From: Pyxidicoccus sp. MSG2
GTDB lineage: Bacteria; Myxococcota; Myxococcia; Myxococcales; Myxococcaceae
Length of the DNA: 64,000 nucleotides
Assembly: GCF_026626705.1 (NCBI RefSeq)
Contig: NZ_JAPNKC010000001.1
Span: 6,156,001-6,220,000, forward strand
Reading direction: 5' to 3'
The notes below the pieces were generated by a model. That model was not told the origin of the DNA and did not search any database. It saw nothing but the letters and a program-made list of their open reading frames with translations. Of the stretch, positions 8,101 through 16,437 are shown piece after piece. Within the stretch, counting starts at the first letter, position 1; each line of letters opens with the position of its first letter. Position numbers and translations under genes: made by a program.

Positions 8101-11052
8101 TTACGGAGTGGGCGCGACGCCGGTCTTCAGGAAGTCGGCCACCTGCTGCTGGGCCGAGTCACGGACGGACTTGAGGAACTGCGCCGTGGGGTCGGTCGCG
8201 TCCAGCGTGGGGTCGAAGATGGTGAAGAAGCCATGCTTGACGTTCGCGGGCAGCGGCTGCACGTCGAACTGGTACGACTGCACCGCGCGCTCCCCGCCGC
8301 GGTTGGCCGCGCCGAGCAGGTAGTCCGTCACCGGGTTGGTGATGACGTCGTCGCCCTTGATGTACTGGATGAACGCATCACGGTTGGCCGCCTGGCCGTT
8401 CTCCAGGAAGTAGCCGTAGTTGCGCGGGTCCGCCGGGTCCAGGATGGTCCGGGCCAGGGTGATGAACTCGTCGTAGGCCGGCGTGCCAACGGGGCGGTTG
8501 GCGCTGGCCAGCAGGTTGTTGAAGCCGGTGCGGTACGCGACGAAGGTGGGGTTGGTGGCCGTCAGCAGCACGTCCGTCAGGCCGCCGCCCGCGGTGTTTA
8601 GGGCCACGCGCCGGAACTTGTCGTTCACGGAGTTGGTCAGGGCGCCCTGGAGGCTGCCGAGGCTCTGACCCACGTAGTGCATCTGCGCGGCGTTGAGGGT
8701 GCCGGCGCCGACCGCGGAGAGGCGGGCGTTGATGCTGTCGGTGGCCAGCACGCGGGTGAGCTGCGCGGCGTCCACCACGGCGTGGCGGAAGTTGTCGCGC
8801 GTGGCGAACAGGTTGGTGAGGTTGAGGAAGTTCCAGGCGTTGATGACGGGCACCGCGCGCGCGTTGTCGTTGCTGGCGCGGAGGAAGTCACCGCCCTCGC
8901 ACTTGCCGGTGGTGGCGCTGGTGGCCACGCAGCGGCCCTGGCGCTGGGAGGCGCAGACCAGGTCGCCGTGGAGGGCGGCCGGGGTCGCCGGGTCCGTGGG
9001 ACGCGGGTCGCAGTCGATGGCGGCGGCGGCATTCACACAGCGCCCGTAGGTGGGGCTGTTCAGCGTCACGTCGCAGGTGCTGCCGCCGGAGCACGCGCCG
9101 TTCGGCGTGGTGATGTCGTCGGCGGAGCTGGCCGGGTCACCGTAGGGCACCGGCGACGCGGCGGAGATGCCCGCGCAGCTGACGCGGTCGCCGTGCTGGA
9201 CGGAGTCGATGGCGGCCACCGCGAAGCCATTGGCGTTCAGCTTGTTGGCGACGGCCAGGATGTTGGTGCGGTTGCCCGTCAGGCCGTGGCCGAAGACGAT
9301 CACCGGGAAGCCACCCTCGGGCGCCGGCGTCTTCGGCGTGAAGAGCATGAACGGGATGCGGTCGATGCGCGGCGCGGCGCGGTTGAGCGTGCCCTGGTCG
9401 TCGCTGAGCAGGTAGGGCGTGAGGTAGGCGCCGACGAACGCGCTGCCCACGTCGGCGTTGTCCAGCTTGTTGGCCGCCATGGAGGCCTTGAGCGTGGCCG
9501 TCTGGTCCGTCAGGAAGTACGGGTCGGCCGGCACCGCGCCGGGGGCCGCGTTCAGCTTCTGGAGGATGGAGCGGGTGCTCTGGGTGGTGAAGGCCCACGC
9601 AAGATTCACATCCTTGCGCTTGATGCCCTGGGCCTCGAGCGCGTCATACAGCGGCTTGAGCGCCAGACGCGCCGGCTCGAGCTGGGCGGCGAGGAAGCTC
9701 GGCACCGCGGCCAGCTGGCTGTTGCCGGCCGAGTCGACCAGCGCGGCCTTGCTGCGCAGCAGGACCTGGGGCGCGGTGGGCGCCACGGCGCGGCCCTTGA
9801 TGTCCTTCATGCCGCGCAGCATGACCACGGCGTACTGGGTGCCCTCGTCCAGCGGCACCTCGGGGACGATCTGCAGTTGCTGCGGCGTGGTCTGCGCGCT
9901 GCCGTCCACCTTCAGGCTGGACGTGCAGTTGATGCACACCTTGACCTTGGGGGCCGTGCCCGTGGTGGGGTTGGTGGCCTTGATGAAGAGCACCGTCTGG
10001 CCCAGCTTGACGGTGTTCATGTCCAGCTCGGCGCCCACGTCGATGGCGCCCGTCTTCACGCCGTTCTCGGTGACGATGGGGGCGGTGGTGGACCAGCCGT
10101 CCAGCGTGTTGAGGCCCTTGGAGATGGCGACCTCCAGCGGGTTGGCGTTGGGGGACGTGTTGACCGGCAGGTTCAGGTGCGCCGGGGCGGTGGCCGTGGC
10201 CGGGACGCGCAGCAGGTCGTTGGGGAAGGGGATGATGCTGTTGGCCGGGTCGAACGTGGCCTCCGGCATGTTCATCACCGTGAAGGTCCACAGCAGGACG
10301 ATGTCGTCGCGCTTGAGGGTGAACTTCTCGGCGACCGCGTCGATGACGGGCGCGTAGCTGCGGCGCAGCTGCTCCAGGCGGAGCGCGGTGGCCGTCTGCT
10401 CCGCGATGCGCGCGTTGGGCTCCGTCGCGGTGGCGGGGATGAGCTCGGTGGCGGCGCGGCAGGTGGGGGCCGTCAGGTCCTCGCAGGTGACGAGCGCCTC
10501 CTGGGAGCTGGCGAAGGCCCACGTGGCCGACGGGATGACCGTCTTGCCGGACGTCGTCTTCAGGCCGTTCTCACCGCCGACGAGCGCCACCGCGTAGCGG
10601 CCGCCCTTGGGCCAGCCGGTGGGGGCAATCACGTTGATCTTGTCGGTGTCCTCGTTGTAGCCGACGACGACGTTCGCCGGCACCGGACGCGACAGCGGCG
10701 TGCCCGCGTACAGGTCCAGGATCTTCACCGTGTTCGGCGTCACGCTCGCCGGGTCCAGGTTCTTGACCGTCGTGGACGCGGAGATGGCCGTGGGGAAGCC
10801 ATCCAGCGTGTTCACGTAGTCGCGCGTGAATTCCTGCTCAGCCTCGGGCGCGTTCGGGTTGATGGGCGCGGCGACGAGGCCCGTCTTCGCGTCCAACGCC
10901 AGGTCGTTGGGCGACGGGACGATGGCGGGCGAGGCCGCGGGGTCGAACTCCGCGACGACAGCTTCTTCGGCGGGCGGTGCATCCTTCGCGATGTCCGGAT
11001 CACACGCAGCCGCACCGAGGGCAAGAGCCCCCAGGAACAACACCTTTTTCAT
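8101..11052 (-). CDS. VolA/Pla-1-like lipoprotein lipase/lysophospholipase
   Basis: 983 aa. Lipoprotein signal MKKVLFLGALALGAAAC. Residues ~30-540 are two or more Ig-like/Big-type modules with the FPNDLL and SPNDLAL motifs typical of this family. Residues ~560-980 are an alpha/beta hydrolase: oxyanion segment FGHGLTGNR near 587 and nucleophile elbow GQSLGS near 794. A Cys-rich insertion (~620-700) lies between them. Size, lipidation and domain order match the Pla-1/Cef/VolA group of extracellular lipases. In Vibrio cholerae VolA is a surface-exposed lysophospholipase encoded next to fadL, and here too the next gene in the operon is fadL-like. Inference: cleavage of host or prey (lyso)phospholipids at the cell surface. 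Confidence 0.85.
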   Translation of the reverse strand: MKKVLFLGALALGAAACDPDIAKDAPPAEEAVVAEFDPAASPAIVPSPNDLALDAKTGLVAAPINPNAPEAEQEFTRDYVNTLDGFPTAISASTTVKNLDPASVTPNTVKILDLYAGTPLSRPVPANVVVGYNEDTDKINVIAPTGWPKGGRYAVALVGGENGLKTTSGKTVIPSATWAFASSQEALVTCEDLTAPTCRAATELIPATATEPNARIAEQTATALRLEQLRRSYAPVIDAVAEKFTLKRDDIVLLWTFTVMNMPEATFDPANSIIPFPNDLLRVPATATAPAHLNLPVNTSPNANPLEVAISKGLNTLDGWSTTAPIVTENGVKTGAIDVGAELDMNTVKLGQTVLFIKATNPTTGTAPKVKVCINCTSSLKVDGSAQTTPQQLQIVPEVPLDEGTQYAVVMLRGMKDIKGRAVAPTAPQVLLRSKAALVDSAGNSQLAAVPSFLAAQLEPARLALKPLYDALEAQGIKRKDVNLAWAFTTQSTRSILQKLNAAPGAVPADPYFLTDQTATLKASMAANKLDNADVGSAFVGAYLTPYLLSDDQGTLNRAAPRIDRIPFMLFTPKTPAPEGGFPVIVFGHGLTGNRTNILAVANKLNANGFAVAAIDSVQHGDRVSCAGISAASPVPYGDPASSADDITTPNGACSGGSTCDVTLNSPTYGRCVNAAAAIDCDPRPTDPATPAALHGDLVCASQRQGRCVATSATTGKCEGGDFLRASNDNARAVPVINAWNFLNLTNLFATRDNFRHAVVDAAQLTRVLATDSINARLSAVGAGTLNAAQMHYVGQSLGSLQGALTNSVNDKFRRVALNTAGGGLTDVLLTATNPTFVAYRTGFNNLLASANRPVGTPAYDEFITLARTILDPADPRNYGYFLENGQAANRDAFIQYIKGDDVITNPVTDYLLGAANRGGERAVQSYQFDVQPLPANVKHGFFTIFDPTLDATDPTAQFLKSVRDSAQQQVADFLKTGVAPTP

Positions 11053-11068
11053 GGGTAAGACCCCTCGC

Positions 11069-11082
11069 GTCCAAAGTTGGAC
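11069..11082. promoter_or_regulatory. Inverted repeat upstream of the lipase-fadL operon
   Basis: Perfect 6-bp inverted repeat GTCCAA-AG-TTGGAC, 17-30 bp before the ATG of the VolA-like gene (minus strand), within the ~180-nt gap separating it from the divergent gene at 11235. Position and symmetry suit an operator for a dimeric repressor, possibly lipid-responsive; no known consensus matched. Confidence 0.35.
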
Positions 11083-11234
11083 TGCTGGAAACGATTCCGT
11101 GGCGTAGCACGTTGCTTGGTCGTCAGGAAGACAGCCGGGTTGACGCGTCGTGTTAGCCGTGGCTGGCGTGCGAGCGGAAATACTGCGTGTCTCAGCGGCT
11201 GCGCCGGGGACATGCGGCGGGTACGTTACGGGGC

Positions 11235-11759
11235 ATGAACCGACTGCTGAGTGTGCTGGTGGTGACCGCGGCCGTGGTGGCTCACGCGGAGGATGCCGGG
11301 GGATTGACGTGGACGGCCCCGGCGGAGTGGACGACGCAGGGCGAGCGGCCGATGCGCGCGGCCACGTACAAGATTCCGGCGGCGAAGGGTGACGCCGAGG
11401 GCGGTGAGCTGGCCGTCTTCTACTTCGGCCAGGGCCAGGGCGGCGCGGTGGACGCCAACGTGAAGCGCTGGGTGGGCCAGTTCCAGACGCCGGACGGCAA
11501 GCCCGTGGACAAGGCGGCGAAGACGAAGACGGAGAAGCTCAACGGCATGCCCGTCACCACGGTGGACGTGAAGGGCACGTACGCGGGCGGCGGGCCGATG
11601 ATGGGCCCCTCCACGCCGAAGCCGGGCTTCCGCCTGCTGGGCGCGATTGTGGAAGGCCCCGAGGGCGCCGTCTTCTTCAAGCTGACCGCGCCCGAGAAGA
11701 CGGCGGCGTCCGCGGAGAAGCCCTTCCGCAAGCTGCTGGAGTCGGTGAAGAAGAAGTAA
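11235..11759 (+). CDS. Hypothetical exported protein
   Basis: 174 aa from ATG 11235. Signal peptide MNRLLSVLVVTAAVVAHA, then a compact soluble domain beginning LTWTAPAEWTTQGERPMRAA, which recalls PsbP-like or DUF-type stress/adhesion domains in which a W..P..W opening precedes mixed beta strands. A Gly-rich loop (GGGPMMGPSTPKPG) lies in the middle, and the C terminus is basic (ESVKKK). No catalytic motif recognised. It is divergent from the lipase operon and convergent with the OmpA-family gene, so a monocistronic unit is likely. Function unknown. Confidence 0.7.
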   Translation: MNRLLSVLVVTAAVVAHAEDAGGLTWTAPAEWTTQGERPMRAATYKIPAAKGDAEGGELAVFYFGQGQGGAVDANVKRWVGQFQTPDGKPVDKAAKTKTEKLNGMPVTTVDVKGTYAGGGPMMGPSTPKPGFRLLGAIVEGPEGAVFFKLTAPEKTAASAEKPFRKLLESVKKK

Positions 11760-11782
11760 CCGGCGCCCGCTGGGACGAAAGG

Positions 11783-12664
11783 TTACTTCGTCCCCTTCGC
11801 GGGCTTCACCGCGTTCTTCGGCGGGGTGGAGTCCGCGAGGGCGCGCTTCACCGCCGCGGTGTTGCGCTGCCTGGGCAGGTCCGGCATGAGCAGCACTTCG
11901 ATGCGGCGGTTGCGCGCGCGGCCCACCGGGGTGGCGTTGGCGGCCACCGGGCGCATCTCGCCGTAGCCCGCGGCCACCAGCCGGCGCGCGGGCACGCCGC
12001 CCTTCTCCTGGAGGAAGCGCACCACGTTGACGGCGCGCGCCACGGACAGCTCCCAGTTGGTGGGGAAGGTGCCCTGCAGCTTCTGGGACGGCGGCGAGTC
12101 ATCCGTGTGGCCGGACACCTGGATGGACTTGTCGTCCACCCTGGCCAGCACGCCGCCCAGCCGCGTGAGCACCTCCTGGCCGCGCGTGCTGATGCTCGCG
12201 TCGCCGGAGTCGAAGAGCACCTTGTCCACCAGGTCCACCTGGATGCGCCCTTCCGCCTGCGACAGCTTGATGGCGCCGTTGGCGATTTCCGCCTTCATCT
12301 TGTCCTGCAGGTCGTCGTAGGTGGCCTTGAGCTTCGCGAGCTCCGCCTCCTGCTCCTGCACCGTCTGGCTGAGCTGCTCCTTCTCGTTGCTGAGTTGCTC
12401 CTTCTCGGTGGCCAGCTTCGTGCGCTCGGACTCCGCCGCGGCCAGCTTCTCCGCCAATTGCAGTCGCGCGGCCTCCGCGTCACGGGCGCGGTTGGCGGCC
12501 TCCTCGGCGGCGGCGCGTGACTGCTCGGCCAGGGCCTGGGCCTGCTGCGAGCTCCTGTTGGCGAGGAACAGGACGCCGCCCGCGAGCAGCACCACCAGCG
12601 CCGTCACCAACCAGGGGACCCAGGTGCGCTGCTGCCGGCCGTGCTCGTGCGGGACTTCCGTCAT
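11783..12664 (-). CDS. OmpA/MotB-family protein with TM anchor and coiled coil
   Basis: 293 aa. A cytoplasmic N-terminus is followed by one TM helix (~19-40, WLVTALVVLLAGGVLFLAN). A long Ala/Glu/Gln coiled coil (~45-125, heptads LAEQSRAAAEEAANRARDAE) follows, then an OmpA C-terminal peptidoglycan-binding domain (~135-270) with VLFDSGDASIS, VSGHTDDSPP and NWELSVARAVNVVRFL and the RARNRRIEVLL signature. This is the layout of MotB/TssL-like or inner-membrane-anchored OmpA proteins that bridge membrane and cell wall. There is no MotA/ExbB partner nearby, so a structural or trans-envelope role is inferred. A 30-bp tandem repeat lies just upstream. Confidence 0.85.
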   Translation of the reverse strand: MTEVPHEHGRQQRTWVPWLVTALVVLLAGGVLFLANRSSQQAQALAEQSRAAAEEAANRARDAEAARLQLAEKLAAAESERTKLATEKEQLSNEKEQLSQTVQEQEAELAKLKATYDDLQDKMKAEIANGAIKLSQAEGRIQVDLVDKVLFDSGDASISTRGQEVLTRLGGVLARVDDKSIQVSGHTDDSPPSQKLQGTFPTNWELSVARAVNVVRFLQEKGGVPARRLVAAGYGEMRPVAANATPVGRARNRRIEVLLMPDLPRQRNTAAVKRALADSTPPKNAVKPAKGTK

Positions 12665-12680
12665 GTCGTGACCTCCAGTA

Positions 12681-12770
12681 GGGGCGCCGGGGGGGCGCCA
12701 TGGTCTCTACGGTCGCGCCGGGGGGCGCCACGGTCTGCACGCTGACGCCGGGGGACGCCATCGTCTTCGG
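12681..12770. repeat. Three tandem 30-bp repeats
   Basis: Three head-to-tail units at 12681-12710, 12711-12740 and 12741-12770, each built around G(G/A)CGCCGGGGG(G/A)CGCCA followed by a short variable end. Unit 2 resembles unit 1 more than unit 3 does. The array begins 17 bp before the start of the OmpA-family gene (minus strand), so it lies in its promoter/leader. A period divisible by three means the minus strand could be read as a 10-residue repeat (..VETMAPP..), but no credible gene covers it. Confidence 0.75.
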
Positions 12771-12871
12771 TGAAGAAGAGACTCGCGAGCCACCGTAGCG
12801 ACCACGCCCGGGTGCGCTTCAAGGCGCCCCGGGTGCGTGCAGGTATCTGGAGGTTCAACGTTGCAGCAACG

Positions 12872-14866
12872 TCAGAACGGGAACCACGAGGGGCGCACGC
12901 TGCGTGGATTGCCCAGGGCCTCGCCGAGCTGCGCGTTCAAATCCCCGAAGGCCTGGTTGTCCAGCCACATGGCCTCAATCTTCTGCTTCCCGAGCTTCAC
13001 CTCGTGCGGCTTGCCGTCCGCGCCGGTGGCCGTCACCTTGTCCCCGCCGTTGTACGTGACGCGGAAGGACTCGCCCTTCACGTTCACCGGCACGTCGAAG
13101 TGGAGGTTGGCGGGCACCTGGGTGGAGAGGTTGGTGCCGCGCGCGCCAGGCTTGCCGAGGTCGTCCATGAACTCGCGCAGGAAGCCCTGCGTCACCTGGC
13201 GCGTCTGCTTGTCGAGCGTGGGGTCCACCTTCGCGTCGTAGCCGAAGCCGAGCATGCTGTTGCTCTTCTTCGGGTCGGTGAGGTCCCACGTGGGCACGCT
13301 GAGCATGAACTGGTTGGCGCCCGGCTGGGTGCGGTCCTTCCAGTCCTGCGCGTTGGTGGCGTTGTCCTTCAGCATGGCGACGCCGTTGAAGGCGTTCCAC
13401 AGCACGTCGTCCGTGTCGAGCTGGCCGGTGGGCAGCGGCTTCGCGGTGGCCTGGCCATTCACCGGGTGCGCGTCGCCGCGCGAGGAGAGCGACGCGCCAA
13501 TCTGCGGCAGGTCGTTCTTGTTGTAGCCCATGGGCAGGTTGTCCAGCGTGCCGCCGTCAATCAGGTGCATGTTGCGGCCGGTGACGGGGTCCACCACCTG
13601 CACGGGCTCGAAGACGCCCGGAATGGCCATGGAGGCGCGCATGGCGAGCGCCACCGGCGTGTCCGGCGTCGTCTCCTGGCTGAAGACGAAGACGCGGTCC
13701 TTGGCGCTCTTGAAGCCCTCCTTGCCCACCGCGCTGTCGTACGCCTTCGCGGCGACGAGCTGCAGCGGCACCTTCAGGTCCGCGAAGGTGACGGGCCGGT
13801 CCTTGATGCCGGTCAGCTCGCGCAGCTTCGCGTCGAAGAGGTCATACGCGGCCTGCCCGTCCAGGATGCCGCCGTCCTTCATGTCCAAATCGAAGTCGTA
13901 CAGGTTGCCCAGGCGCGGGTCCTTCGCCACGTCCTCCAGCTGCTTCGGCGTGGCGCCGGTGGCGGCGAAGGCCGCGGCGATGGAGCCGGCCGACGTGCCC
14001 GTCAGGCTCACCGGCACGACGCCCAGCTCCTGCATCTCCGCCATCATCGCGGCGTAGCGCTTGCCCTTGCCGCCGCCGCCCTGGAGGGACAGGTGCACGC
14101 CGATGGGCTCGCCGCCCTGCACCGGCATGCCGGCCTCTTCACGGCGCTTCGCCACGGAGGCGGTGTACGCGGCGGCCTTCGCCTTGTCGCCGCCGAAGAG
14201 GAAGTCGAGCGGCTTGGGCGGCTTCGTCACCGGCGTGCCGGTGGGGAACTTGCTGGCATGGACCTGGCCGTTGGGCAGCTCCTTGGCGAGGAACTGCGGG
14301 TCCAGCCACAGCGAGCCCGCGCGGGGCGCGGTGGCGCGGGTGTAGCCGGTCGTCTTGGTCAGCTCGGCCTCGGCCCTGGCCAGCTCCGCCTTCACCTGCG
14401 CGTGGCGCGGGTGCGAGGGGGGCAGCATGTCCAGCTCCAGCCCCAGCGAGCGCACCTTGCCGAGGTTGTCGCGGAAGCCCTGCGTCTGGGCGATGAGCTG
14501 CTTGCCCTGCTTGTCGTCAATCTTCTGCGGGACGATGTGCTCCAGGACCTTGCGGAGGTCCCCCAGGTCGACCTGGAGCAGCTTGTCGAAGGGAATCTGG
14601 AGCGGCTTGCCGGTGAGGGTGATGCCCTCCCAGGGCTTGCCGGAGATGCCGGGCAGCTTCGGGAGGCCGAGCTTGCCCAGGTCCGGCAGGCGGGCCTCGA
14701 AGCCGTCGACGAGCTGATCCGCCTTGCGGGCGACGTTCTGGAGGCCCTGGCCGAGCTTCGCGAGGAGGTTGGGCTCCTCCGCCTTGCGGGGCGCCACCGG
14801 CGCGGGAGCGTCAGGGGTGCGGCGGGGCGCGACCGGGGTGGGAGACGGGGTGTTCTTGACGGTCAT
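12872..14866 (-). CDS. Patatin-like phospholipase with long N-terminal extension
   Basis: 664 aa with no signal peptide. Residues 1-~250 are a Pro-rich start (TPSPTPVAPRRTPDAPAP) and a helical region of unknown fold. The patatin domain spans ~250-500: oxyanion GGGGKGKR (~260), nucleophile GTSAG (~290) and the catalytic Asp in IDGG (~435). The Ser-Asp dyad is complete, so phospholipase A/lysophospholipase activity is expected. The C-terminal ~150 residues are uncharacterised. Large multidomain patatins without a signal resemble secreted effectors (ExoU type), which also start with Pro/Ser-rich regions, but no secretion signal or chaperone gene is adjacent; effector status is speculation. It could instead act on the cell's own lipids. 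Confidence 0.85.
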   Translation of the reverse strand: MTVKNTPSPTPVAPRRTPDAPAPVAPRKAEEPNLLAKLGQGLQNVARKADQLVDGFEARLPDLGKLGLPKLPGISGKPWEGITLTGKPLQIPFDKLLQVDLGDLRKVLEHIVPQKIDDKQGKQLIAQTQGFRDNLGKVRSLGLELDMLPPSHPRHAQVKAELARAEAELTKTTGYTRATAPRAGSLWLDPQFLAKELPNGQVHASKFPTGTPVTKPPKPLDFLFGGDKAKAAAYTASVAKRREEAGMPVQGGEPIGVHLSLQGGGGKGKRYAAMMAEMQELGVVPVSLTGTSAGSIAAAFAATGATPKQLEDVAKDPRLGNLYDFDLDMKDGGILDGQAAYDLFDAKLRELTGIKDRPVTFADLKVPLQLVAAKAYDSAVGKEGFKSAKDRVFVFSQETTPDTPVALAMRASMAIPGVFEPVQVVDPVTGRNMHLIDGGTLDNLPMGYNKNDLPQIGASLSSRGDAHPVNGQATAKPLPTGQLDTDDVLWNAFNGVAMLKDNATNAQDWKDRTQPGANQFMLSVPTWDLTDPKKSNSMLGFGYDAKVDPTLDKQTRQVTQGFLREFMDDLGKPGARGTNLSTQVPANLHFDVPVNVKGESFRVTYNGGDKVTATGADGKPHEVKLGKQKIEAMWLDNQAFGDLNAQLGEALGNPRSVRPSWFPF

Positions 14867-15039
14867 GGGCGGGCAGGCTCCGCGGATCAGCCGGGGGGAA
14901 AGGCGATTGTAGCGGGATTATCGCGCGTACCTTGTCGTAGGTTGTGTGTACTTCTCTCGGGGCGAGAATTCGGGGCGGCAAGGCCCTTGCTACGGGGTGA
15001 TCCACGAGGCGTCCGGCGCCTCGGTATCCGGAGGCATCC

Positions 15040-15354
15040 GTGACGACGTGCCGCAGTCCCCAGGTCCAGTCCCTCGTTTCGCGTGCGGTGACGCTCTTCC
15101 CCGAGGACACCGTCCTTGCCGCACTCCAGGTGATGCACCGCCACGGGCTGCACGTGCTCCCGGTGGTGGATGGCCAGGGCGGGGAGCTGCTGGGGGAGGT
15201 GTCGGAGGGGGAGCTGCAGCGGCTCTCCGCGTGCGCTCCGCTGGCCCGGCTGGCTGAAATTCTGACCGCAAAGGCCCTCACGGGCACGGAAGAAACGACG
15301 GGCGTTCCCTACGAGGCGTTGATGGCCGCGCCCGAGCGTCCCTGGCTGCACTGA
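15040..15354 (+). CDS. Small CBS-domain protein
   Basis: 104 aa from a GTG start at 15040; GGAGG at 15030-15034 lies 5 nt upstream, which decides the start. Residues ~10-70 form one CBS motif (VSRAVTLFPEDTVLAALQVMHRHGLHVLPVVD then LLGEVSEGEL). A CBS pair is usually needed for nucleotide binding; with only one and a short tail it probably dimerises. Family role: adenosine-nucleotide sensing or regulation of a partner. No obvious partner nearby. Divergent from the patatin gene, convergent with the hydrolase that ends 6 nt away. Confidence 0.75.
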   Translation: MTTCRSPQVQSLVSRAVTLFPEDTVLAALQVMHRHGLHVLPVVDGQGGELLGEVSEGELQRLSACAPLARLAEILTAKALTGTEETTGVPYEALMAAPERPWLH

Positions 15355-15359
15355 GCTCG

Positions 15360-16253
15360 CTAGGCGGCCCCACCCGCCACGCGCAGCACCGCCGCGGCGA
15401 TTTCGTCCGGCACCTCTTCCTGGAGGAAGTGTCCCGCCTGGGTCTCCGTCACGCGCGCGTGCGGCAGCGCTTCCCGGTGCCGCTTCAGCGCGCGCCCCAG
15501 AATCGGGTCCTTCAGTCCCCACACGAACTCCGCGGGCCCGCGGAAGCCGCGCACCCACGCGTCGCCCTGCGCCAGCTCCGGCACGGTGGGGTGGTCCTCG
15601 CGGTTGGGCACCATGCGCGCCAGCGCGAGCGGCGCGGCCCGGTCCACCACGCGCCGCAGCGGCCACGCATACGCCTTCGCCACGTCACCGGAGATGGAGC
15701 GCGCGTCGCCCTGCGTGCGCCCCAGCACCGGCACCGGGAAGTTGAACAGCCGGAACGCCACGTCGCTCACCACCGGCAGGTGTGAGAAGCGGTGGAACGC
15801 CGTGGTCCGGAACACGCGCGGCGCCAGCACCGACGTGTTCAGCACCACCAGCCCCGTCACCCGTCCGCCCGAGCGCGCCGCCAGCCACGCCCCTATCGGT
15901 CCGCCCCAGTCCTGCACCCCCAGCACCACGTCGCGCAAATCCAACCGCTCCACCAGGTCCAACACCGCCTGCCCATGGTTGCGCAGCGTGTGCACGGCCA
16001 GCGCGCGAGGCTTGTCGCTCAGCCCCAGGCCGATGAGGTCCGGCGCCACCACGCGCAGGCCCTTCCCGTCCAGCCCCGCCATCACCTTGCGCCAGAGGAA
16101 GGACCACGTCGGGTTGCCGTGCAGCAGCAGCACCGGACGGCCCTGTCCCTGGTCCAGGAAGTGCATTTTCACGAGCCCGGGACCGAAGCGCACCGGGGCG
16201 AAGTGGGAGGGGAAGGGGAGCAGGCGCGCGAGGAAGTCGGGAAGGGCGCTCAT
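15360..16253 (-). CDS. Haloalkane-dehalogenase-like alpha/beta hydrolase
   Basis: 297 aa from ATG 16253; the longer upstream frame is a shadow. Motifs in order: HGNPTWSFLWR (oxyanion loop of haloalkane dehalogenases), LGLSDKP, the nucleophile elbow VQDWGGP with Asp near 115 in place of Ser, an acid in WGLKDP near 248, and the base in QAGHFLQEE near 274. Asp-Asp-His with HGNPTW is diagnostic of the haloalkane dehalogenase branch rather than of serine esterases; family reaction: halide release from haloalkanes by hydrolysis. The usual HDWG is QDWG here, so substrate may differ; fluoroacetate dehalogenase or epoxide hydrolase are less likely. Confidence 0.85.
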   Translation of the reverse strand: MSALPDFLARLLPFPSHFAPVRFGPGLVKMHFLDQGQGRPVLLLHGNPTWSFLWRKVMAGLDGKGLRVVAPDLIGLGLSDKPRALAVHTLRNHGQAVLDLVERLDLRDVVLGVQDWGGPIGAWLAARSGGRVTGLVVLNTSVLAPRVFRTTAFHRFSHLPVVSDVAFRLFNFPVPVLGRTQGDARSISGDVAKAYAWPLRRVVDRAAPLALARMVPNREDHPTVPELAQGDAWVRGFRGPAEFVWGLKDPILGRALKRHREALPHARVTETQAGHFLQEEVPDEIAAAVLRVAGGAA

Positions 16254-16437
16254 GGCGGGTGGTGGACGTTCTACCGCCAGGCAGGCTCCTCCAGCCAACA
16301 CCCGCCCGAGTGACTGGCGGCTGGCTGACGGCTCGGACCTGGGGGCGGGCTGCAATCCCGGAAGAAGTCCACAGCCTCTAACGGGTGGCCCCCGGGCCTG
16401 CTGGCGTTCATTTCTTGGGGGGCGGAGGAGGCGTGGC

